Shown here: positions 59,161 through 64,000 of the stretch, piece after piece
Position numbering within the stretch: position 1 is the first letter of the stretch
How the letters are laid out: each line of letters begins with the position of its first letter
Assembly: GCF_013114625.1 (NCBI RefSeq)
Contig: NZ_VTXD01000017.1
Span: forward strand, 1 to 64,000
Length of the DNA: 64,000 nucleotides
Direction: 5' to 3'
DNA from: Vibrio sp. 99-70-13A1
GTDB taxonomy: Bacteria; Pseudomonadota; Gammaproteobacteria; Enterobacterales; Vibrionaceae
The notes under the pieces: generated by a model
What the model was told of the DNA's origin: nothing
What the model saw: the letters and a program-made list of their open reading frames with translations, nothing else
The model's database searches: none
Translations under genes and position numbers: made by a program

Positions 59161-60243
59161 ATGAAAAACGTAAAATCATTACTAGCATTAAGCACAGCTG
59201 TATTCTTTAACACAGCACAAGCAGCCGACATCGAAGTCGTCGCTCAGCTCGACGGCACTCGCCCAGGCAACATTACTGTTACGGAACAAGGTCGCACTTT
59301 CCTTTCGATGCAACCTCTTGATACACCTAAATTCCGTGTTGTTGAATTGATGGAGGATGGTTCAACAAAACCTTTCCCAACCAAAGATTGGGCTGATGGA
59401 CCTGAAACAGGGGAGGTTGGACTTTCTTCGGTTATCGGAATCGATAGCACAGAAGACGGTGTGGTTTGGATTTTGGACATGGGCAGCGCCGATGCGCCCG
59501 CACAAATCGTTGCGTGGGACACCGTAAACAACACACTCTTTAAGCGTATCGAGATAAGCAAAGATGTCACTGTCGGCAATTCGTTCTTACAGGATTTCGC
59601 TTTAGATACTAAGCGTAATCAGATGTACATTGCGGATACTACGCTTGGGAACTTGTTCGGTGAACCTGCACCCGCCTTCGTTGTGGTTGATTTAGACACG
59701 GGTAAATCGCGCCGTGTGCTTGAGTCTTACAAAGCATTGCTTTCACCTGAGCATGATGTCGTTATCGATAGCTCATTAATGGGAGCGAAACGCGAAGATG
59801 GCAGTTCAGATGCTCTTTATCTAGGGTTGAATCCAATCACGATTGACTCGAAAAACGAGTGGTTATACTTCGGAACTGTAAACGGCAGTTCGATCTACCG
59901 ACTACCCGCAGGGGCGCTTGCTAACGATAAACTGACTGACCAAGAGCTTGCTCAAGGCATCGAGTTTTACAGAGAGAAGCGTCCGAGTGATGGCATGATC
60001 ATCGCGGATAACGGCGACATTTACGTTGGCGATGTTGAGAAGAATGCAGTGAGTATCGTAACAAAAGAGGGATTCAAGACTTTTGCTCACGACGACAAGT
60101 TACTGTCGTGGGCTGATGGTTTCTCAATCCAAGATGATTACCTGTACGTGACGCAAAACTCTCTGCACCTAAACTCTGCATTGAATGAAGGTGAAGAGGG
60201 CTCAAGCAAGCCATACCATGTGTTACGCATCAAAATGGATTAA
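59161..60243 (+). CDS. Secreted royal-jelly/yellow-like beta-propeller protein
   Basis: Exported protein of 360 residues of the MRJP/yellow family (annotated elsewhere as L-dopachrome tautomerase-related), a six-bladed propeller. The start at 59161 (MKNVKSLLALSTAVFFNTAQAA) gives a signal peptide with GAGG seven bases before. Blade elements include VVWILDMGS, LQDFALDTKRNQMYIADTT, ALYLGLNPITIDSKNEWLYFG and DGMIIADNGDIYVGDV. It follows the YgiN-like gene in an operon facing a LysR regulator. The bacterial substrate is unknown; binding an aromatic amine or quinone product is a reasonable guess. It ends in a strong terminator. Confidence 0.87.
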   Translation: MKNVKSLLALSTAVFFNTAQAADIEVVAQLDGTRPGNITVTEQGRTFLSMQPLDTPKFRVVELMEDGSTKPFPTKDWADGPETGEVGLSSVIGIDSTEDGVVWILDMGSADAPAQIVAWDTVNNTLFKRIEISKDVTVGNSFLQDFALDTKRNQMYIADTTLGNLFGEPAPAFVVVDLDTGKSRRVLESYKALLSPEHDVVIDSSLMGAKREDGSSDALYLGLNPITIDSKNEWLYFGTVNGSSIYRLPAGALANDKLTDQELAQGIEFYREKRPSDGMIIADNGDIYVGDVEKNAVSIVTKEGFKTFAHDDKLLSWADGFSIQDDYLYVTQNSLHLNSALNEGEEGSSKPYHVLRIKMD

Positions 60244-60296
60244 TACTCTAGCGATCGAATGACCTCTGGTTATCTGATTTACAAAATTTTATTAAG

Positions 60297-60329
60297 CGCT
60301 ATGTATCTCAACGATACATAGCGTTTTTT
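60297..60329 (+). terminator. Rho-independent terminator
   Basis: CGCTATGTATC (60297-60307) pairs exactly with GATACATAGCG (60313-60323), followed by a run of six T. It ends the ABM/royal-jelly-like operon. Confidence 0.92.
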
Positions 60330-60403
60330 GCCTAGAGTTACTTAAGTAAGCTGCCCCAAAAGACATAAGCATGAAGCCTTCAAATGGCATCCTTCAATAA
60401 ACA

Positions 60404-61255
60404 TTAGTTTTTAGCCGCAACTCTCAAAGCAAGAGCTTGCGGGTTCTTCTTTTTGGCTGGGTAGCGTAGTGCGTGCCTGATCACCCATTTGACTTCAGTG
60501 GATGCACCTTGTTCAAGCCAGCCTTCACATAGTGTGAATACGAGTTGAGGGTGATCTTTTGCTATATCCCCAAGGTGATTAGCGACACTTCTTCTGACAA
60601 ATAGTGACTCGTCATCCTTCAGTGCATTAAGGAAAGGAAGTGTTGGTCGTGGGTCTTTGACAAAAGATTGAATTCTTTTACACCATGGTAGTTTTGGTCT
60701 AGTTCCTTCTGTACATAATCGTCTTATATTCGGACATTGATCATTGAGCCGTTTTTCAAGAACCGAGAGAGTTCGATCTTGCTGCGCAATGAGAAAAGGG
60801 CGGATCGCAAACTCTGCTGTGAAATGCTTCGTCAGCTTAAACATGGCATCCATCGATCTATCAAAAGGATCTTCTCCACCATTATTTGCTTTATCAAGCC
60901 CATATTCCGAAATGAAATAACTATGTGGCAAGTAGAAAAAACCTGAAAGCCCAAATTCTTCGCTGAAAGCTTCTTCTGGGGGAAATGAGTCCATTAAAAT
61001 GGACACGGCTTTACTATAGTTTTCAGGCAAGTGTGCCCTCAGTGCCTGAGAAACATGTTTACCCCTTACCATCAATGAAAGTGGTTCTAAGCCTGTTTTC
61101 GCTCTAATGCAAAAAGCATCCACATCAAATTGGCGATAGACGTATAAAATATTAAAAGCTAAACACTCAATGGACCGATCATTAATTAACAGCTTAAGCG
61201 GTACACCTTTAGTGATTGCCCTTGGCGCATCTGGAACTATGGGGGATCGTATCAT
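60404..61255 (-). CDS. DNA alkylation repair (AlkD-like HEAT) protein
   Basis: Cytoplasmic protein of 283 residues built of HEAT-like helical repeats. The AlkD-type DNA-glycosylase pattern is seen in FVKDPRPTLPFLNALKDDESLFVRRSVANHLGDIAKDHPQLV (about 170-215) and the later KWVIRHALRYPAKKK. These proteins remove alkylated bases or bind them. GGAGGT eight bases before ATG 61255 decides the start; an ATG at 61315 lacks a ribosome site. It stands alone, upstream of and on the same strand as no obvious partner. The family is good; exact chemistry inferred. Confidence 0.82.
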   Translation of the reverse strand: MIRSPIVPDAPRAITKGVPLKLLINDRSIECLAFNILYVYRQFDVDAFCIRAKTGLEPLSLMVRGKHVSQALRAHLPENYSKAVSILMDSFPPEEAFSEEFGLSGFFYLPHSYFISEYGLDKANNGGEDPFDRSMDAMFKLTKHFTAEFAIRPFLIAQQDRTLSVLEKRLNDQCPNIRRLCTEGTRPKLPWCKRIQSFVKDPRPTLPFLNALKDDESLFVRRSVANHLGDIAKDHPQLVFTLCEGWLEQGASTEVKWVIRHALRYPAKKKNPQALALRVAAKN

Positions 61256-61347
61256 TTTTGGGTACCTCCGAGAGTTCTCATCTAATGAAGGCAACCGACT
61301 GTTAGCTGCCTTCATTTCTTAGGTTTTAAGTCTATTAATCGGTCTCA

Positions 61348-61665
61348 TCACTCGTACGTGATTAATGAAGTGTACGTCTCCATCGCTTCTTCTGGGTTAT
61401 AGTCGGTGAGGTCCATTACTGAGAAGAACTTCGCTGCGGCTTCGCAACTTTGTTCTTTTTCTATGACATCTTCCATGTCTTCTCGGCTACGAAACTTAAC
61501 GATATCTAGGTAGGTACCATCTACTTTTCGAACGAGTTCACGGCGTAATATCCCTGGATGATTAGCCACAAAATCTTTCTGAAAATCAGCGGATGCAGCT
61601 AATAGGTCGGCTTCTGTAAAACCTTCTGCGAGCGTTATTGGGGCAAAAATAGTAATGGCTGACAT
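61348..61665 (-). CDS. Small dimeric alpha/beta-barrel (ABM-like) protein
   Basis: Protein of 105 residues with a ferredoxin-like pattern: SAITIFAPITLAEGFTEADLLAAS, PGILRRELVRKVDGTYLDIVKF and EAAAKFFSVMDLTD. It resembles the dimeric alpha/beta-barrel group that includes ABM monooxygenases; no heme- or cofactor-binding residue is obvious. It is divergent from a WYL regulator 77 bases away, which probably controls it. The substrate is unknown. Confidence 0.7.
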   Translation of the reverse strand: MSAITIFAPITLAEGFTEADLLAASADFQKDFVANHPGILRRELVRKVDGTYLDIVKFRSREDMEDVIEKEQSCEAAAKFFSVMDLTDYNPEEAMETYTSLITYE

Positions 61666-61742
61666 AGTAATTCCTTATCTTGAGTTGCTGTTACTGTTTT
61701 CAGTGTATTTATAAATATGCCAATTCATGTCATATTAAATAA

Positions 61743-62471
61743 ATGACCAATACTAATACTCGAATTAAGCGGCTAGAAAAGCTGGCGGCTGATCTCAAGC
61801 AAGATCACTTGTGTACACAGAAAGAGCTGGCTACGCTCCATGGTGTGAGTGAGCGTACAATTGCTAGAGATATTCAGTTATTAAGAGAGCAAGGAATCCC
61901 TATTGACGCTGATCGTGGTCGAGGTGGGGGAGTGCGAGTAGACCGAAATTGGGGCGTTGGCCGGTTGAATCTCAGTTATATTGAAGCTGTTGAACTGATG
62001 ATAAGTATGGCGATAGCAGAGCAAATGGGCTCACCGCTTTTTTTAACAAATCTTGCAGCGATTAAGCGGCAGCTTGAAGCGTCATTATCATCAGATAAGC
62101 GTAGAAAAGTGAGCGGGTTAAAATCAAGAATACTTATAGGTGAGACGGCATCAACAGACGTGCAGGGTGGTGTTACGGTCACTGATTTAACTGTCCAACA
62201 ACAGCTGCAACTGAGTTTCCTTGAGAAAACTTCTCTTCGTATAAGCTATCGCGCCGAAAATGGTGATGTCACTTTCCGAGAAATCGAGCCTCATTATTTG
62301 TTGCTTAATTACCCCGTTTGGTACGTCGTTGCTTATGATCATTTGAGAGATGCACCTCGTACATTTCGTTGTGACAGAATTGTATCGACATCGTCGACCA
62401 GCAACCATTTTAGATTACTCGATAAAGCATATTTCCAGCAGATCCTTGAATGGCACAAATCGGCAAAATGA
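61743..62471 (+). CDS. HTH-WYL (YafY-like) transcriptional regulator
   Basis: Regulator of 242 residues. The N-terminal winged helix reads HLCTQKELATLHGVSERTIARDIQLLREQGIPIDADRGRGGGVRV (about 24-68), as in the DeoR/YafY type. The WYL domain (about 150-235) has LRISYRAENGDVTFREIEPHYLLLNYPVWYVVAYDHLRDAPRTF, with the ligand-binding residues W, Y and V. It is divergent from the small alpha/beta-barrel gene, a common layout for WYL regulators. WYL domains bind nucleic acid or small nucleotide ligands. Its own promoter shares the 77-base gap. Confidence 0.88.
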   Translation: MTNTNTRIKRLEKLAADLKQDHLCTQKELATLHGVSERTIARDIQLLREQGIPIDADRGRGGGVRVDRNWGVGRLNLSYIEAVELMISMAIAEQMGSPLFLTNLAAIKRQLEASLSSDKRRKVSGLKSRILIGETASTDVQGGVTVTDLTVQQQLQLSFLEKTSLRISYRAENGDVTFREIEPHYLLLNYPVWYVVAYDHLRDAPRTFRCDRIVSTSSTSNHFRLLDKAYFQQILEWHKSAK

Positions 62472-62556
62472 TCGAGTTGCTCTATTTTTAAATCTTATTT
62501 AGAGCGAATGTAATCTAAAGAACCTTGTCCTATAAAACCTGGTCCCTATGAAATTT

Positions 62557-62598
62557 TACCCCTATAAAATCTTGTGTATTAACGATTTAATAGGGGTA
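62557..62598. repeat. Inverted repeat downstream of the WYL gene
   Basis: TACCCCTAT (62557-62565) pairs exactly with ATAGGGGTA (62590-62598). The gap of 24 bases is long for a terminator; it lies between the convergent WYL and chromate transporter genes. Confidence 0.5.
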
Positions 62599-62653
62599 GT
62601 GGTAGCATGTTAAAGTGCCGTTTATCGAGCTTTAGATGATATTCATCAATGCT

Positions 62654-63187
62654 CTAAGATCCTAGGAAGAGCGCACCATAAACTAATCCACTTGAGATAA
62701 CCCATGTTGGATGAATCTTGAGCTTTTCTAGAGTCACAGCGGCGAAAATAAACAATAGAACAAAATGGGTAATACCTGCATCCATTCCAGATACAACCAA
62801 CTTATAAGTTAAGATTGCCATCAGCGCAGCAATCACAGGTAAAACCCAGGCACTCAATGCTTTTACTTTGGGAGCATTTCTGTATTTATAGAGAATACTC
62901 ATGGCGATGATCATAATTAAAATAGTCGGTGCAGCCGTTGCAAATACCGCTAAGAATGCCCCCCAAACACCACCCACTTCGTAACCAATGTAACCAGCCA
63001 TCTTAGTTGCAATAGGGCTTGGTAATGCATTTCCTAGTGCTAAAACCTCTGCAAACCCTGTTGCGTCCATCCAATTATATTGGCCAACGACTTGCGCTTC
63101 TATGAGAGGAATAATTGCAGGGCCACCACCATATCCCACAATGTTTGGGATAAAGAAAGCTAGGAAGATATCAATATAGAGTTGCAT
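62654..63187 (-). CDS. Chromate transporter half (CHR domain), second subunit
   Basis: Membrane protein of 177 residues with about five helices, one half of a ChrA-type chromate exporter. It begins QLYIDIFLAFFIPNIVGYGGGPAIIPLIEAQVV and has NALPSPIATKMAGYIGYEVGGVWGAF, the typical P-G-P-I/S-P-I-A-T-K-M family motif. The gene starts two bases after the first half, so both are translated together and presumably form a heterodimer. In single-chain ChrA the two halves are fused. Confidence 0.9.
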   Translation of the reverse strand: MQLYIDIFLAFFIPNIVGYGGGPAIIPLIEAQVVGQYNWMDATGFAEVLALGNALPSPIATKMAGYIGYEVGGVWGAFLAVFATAAPTILIMIIAMSILYKYRNAPKVKALSAWVLPVIAALMAILTYKLVVSGMDAGITHFVLLFIFAAVTLEKLKIHPTWVISSGLVYGALFLGS

Positions 63188-63189
63188 GT

Positions 63190-63759
63190 TTATCCCTCCT
63201 TCTCATTGGTTTGAAGTGTAGGCTTCTTATCAGGTTTGACTAATACGCCAGCGAGCACCGCTGCCACAATCAGACCCGGATGGACATTGAATACAAGGAT
63301 TAGCACCAAAGAAGCTATGGATAATAATCCGGTTGCCAATGTGCCTACCGCTTTATGTCCTTTCAAGAAAAAGTCATAACAAAGTTTTGCCATCATCCAA
63401 GTAACAATAGGAACTACACCCATCGCCATGCCTGCAACCCATGGGGTATCACGGTATTCGTTGATTAAACCAAGCCCAGCGATCATCACAATGATCAAAG
63501 GAACTATAGTCGCTATGACGGCATTAATGCATCCAGTAATTCCAGCAACCTTATAGCCGATATAACCTGCCATTTTTGTCGCAATAGGACCAGGTAAAGT
63601 GTTGCCAATCGCTAATACATTGCTGAATTCCGCATCAGTCATCCATTTATAGTTATCGACGACCTCTTTATGAACAAGTGGAATCATGGTTGGTCCGCCG
63701 CCAAATCCAAAAATCCCAATACGAAAGAAGGCATTGAATAAATCTGTTTGTGTTTTCAT
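63190..63759 (-). CDS. Chromate transporter half (CHR domain), first subunit
   Basis: Membrane protein of 189 residues, paired with the adjoining half. It starts MKTQTDLFNAFFRIGIFGFGGGPTMIPLVHKEVV, with AAGGATGAC before the ATG at 63759; the frame is open to 63828 but that part overlaps the regulatory palindrome. The motif GNTLPGPIATKMAGYIGYKVAG is intact. About six helices. A divergent GntR gene and a 26-bp palindrome lie upstream, so the transporter is probably regulated by GntR. Chromate, sulfate or another oxyanion is the likely substrate, by family. Confidence 0.9.
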   Translation of the reverse strand: MKTQTDLFNAFFRIGIFGFGGGPTMIPLVHKEVVDNYKWMTDAEFSNVLAIGNTLPGPIATKMAGYIGYKVAGITGCINAVIATIVPLIIVMIAGLGLINEYRDTPWVAGMAMGVVPIVTWMMAKLCYDFFLKGHKAVGTLATGLLSIASLVLILVFNVHPGLIVAAVLAGVLVKPDKKPTLQTNEKEG

Positions 63760-63782
63760 GTCATCCTTGCTGTTATGTCTAT

Positions 63783-63808
63783 TTTTAAAATAATCGATTA
63801 TTTTAAAA
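63783..63808. promoter_or_regulatory. 26-bp perfect palindrome between chromate transporter and GntR genes
   Basis: The 26 bases are their own reverse complement, centred on TAATCGATTA (63791-63800). It lies 24 bases upstream of the transporter start and 65 bases from the GntR start, and is a strong candidate operator for GntR. Confidence 0.75.
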
Positions 63809-63872
63809 TGATTCAACAAATTAATCATATGATGTTAAAATAGTCAACAGTAGTGATTAAGGGAATGAAATA

Positions 63873-64000
63873 GTGTCTCAGACTAAAAGTTCGATAATTT
63901 ATAAAAAAATAAAACAAGACCTTACCGATGGCGTATATCCTGCTGGTGAAAAGCTGAAAATCTCTCACTTGAAAGAGATTTATAATATTAGCTTAACGCC
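63873..64000 (+). CDS. GntR family regulator, N-terminal part, cut by the window end
   Basis: Only the first 42 codons lie in the window. They read SQTKSSIIYKKIKQDLTDGVYPAGEKLKISHLKEIYNISLTP, which is the winged-helix start of GntR proteins (IxxDLxxGxYxPGxKLxxxxLxxxYxISxTP). It starts with GTG, eight bases after AAGGGA. It is divergent from the split chromate transporter, which it likely regulates. The effector domain is not seen. Confidence 0.85.
   Translation, partial: MSQTKSSIIYKKIKQDLTDGVYPAGEKLKISHLKEIYNISLT

Overview
The window looks like a chromosomal segment of a marine gammaproteobacterium of the Vibrionaceae. The DNA is AT-rich. Several products belong to families typical of vibrios: a VC0807-like membrane protein, a multi-domain GH18 chitinase, a heme/TonB uptake module, an MSHA-like prepilin, and many cyclic-di-GMP enzymes. 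No rRNA, tRNA, phage or CRISPR array was seen. The only trace of a mobile element is a short IS30-type remnant. Gene content suggests an accessory-rich replicon, but that is inference.

Layout. 0-3 kb: acyl-CoA desaturase, GNAT acetyltransferase and the RbgA/YlqF GTPase. 3.3-8.6 kb: a DUF3500 protein, then a Fur-box-preceded heme block (outer-membrane receptor, periplasmic heme-binding protein, and an O-methyltransferase overlapping it by one base). 8.9-28.8 kb: a block of exported proteins holding three separate caspase-fold proteases. These are a 2,980-residue ankyrin/TPR/YD/propeller/CHAT protein, a peptidase C14 protein, and a beta-propeller-C14 protein. They stand with a PPC-like secreted protein, an opposed alpha/beta hydrolase, an orphan CHASE2 sensor and a small exported protein. 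This is the strongest candidate for an undescribed system.

29-36 kb: VC0807-like protein, TetR plus quinone-reductase-like enzyme behind a duplicated operator, Ohr, RNase HI plus RsuA-like pseudouridine synthase, and an EamA exporter divergent from a MarR regulator with two matching operators. 36-46 kb: a GGDEF cyclase overlapping a solute-binding protein, an AEC transporter, a homocysteine S-methyltransferase, a NifW-like protein and a large chitinase. 46-51 kb: small lipoproteins, the IS30 remnant, a permease/ArsR pair and a pentapeptide-repeat gene broken by a stop codon.

51-57 kb: HD-GYP overlapping a family 3 solute-binding protein, an orphan prepilin, GGDEF plus an SUOX-fold periplasmic protein, and a TetR regulator. 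57-64 kb: LysR divergent from a quinol-monooxygenase-like/royal-jelly-like pair, a DNA alkylation repair protein, a dimeric ferredoxin-like protein divergent from a WYL regulator, and a split chromate transporter divergent from a truncated GntR gene with a 26-bp palindrome between them.

A recurring theme is a periplasmic protein in the same operon as a membrane c-di-GMP enzyme. It occurs three times: 36.3-39.4 kb, 51.1-54.0 kb and 55.0-56.6 kb. Each fits a model in which the periplasmic partner senses a ligand or redox state and the membrane enzyme changes c-di-GMP. All functions are assigned by reading motifs by eye; no database search was run.
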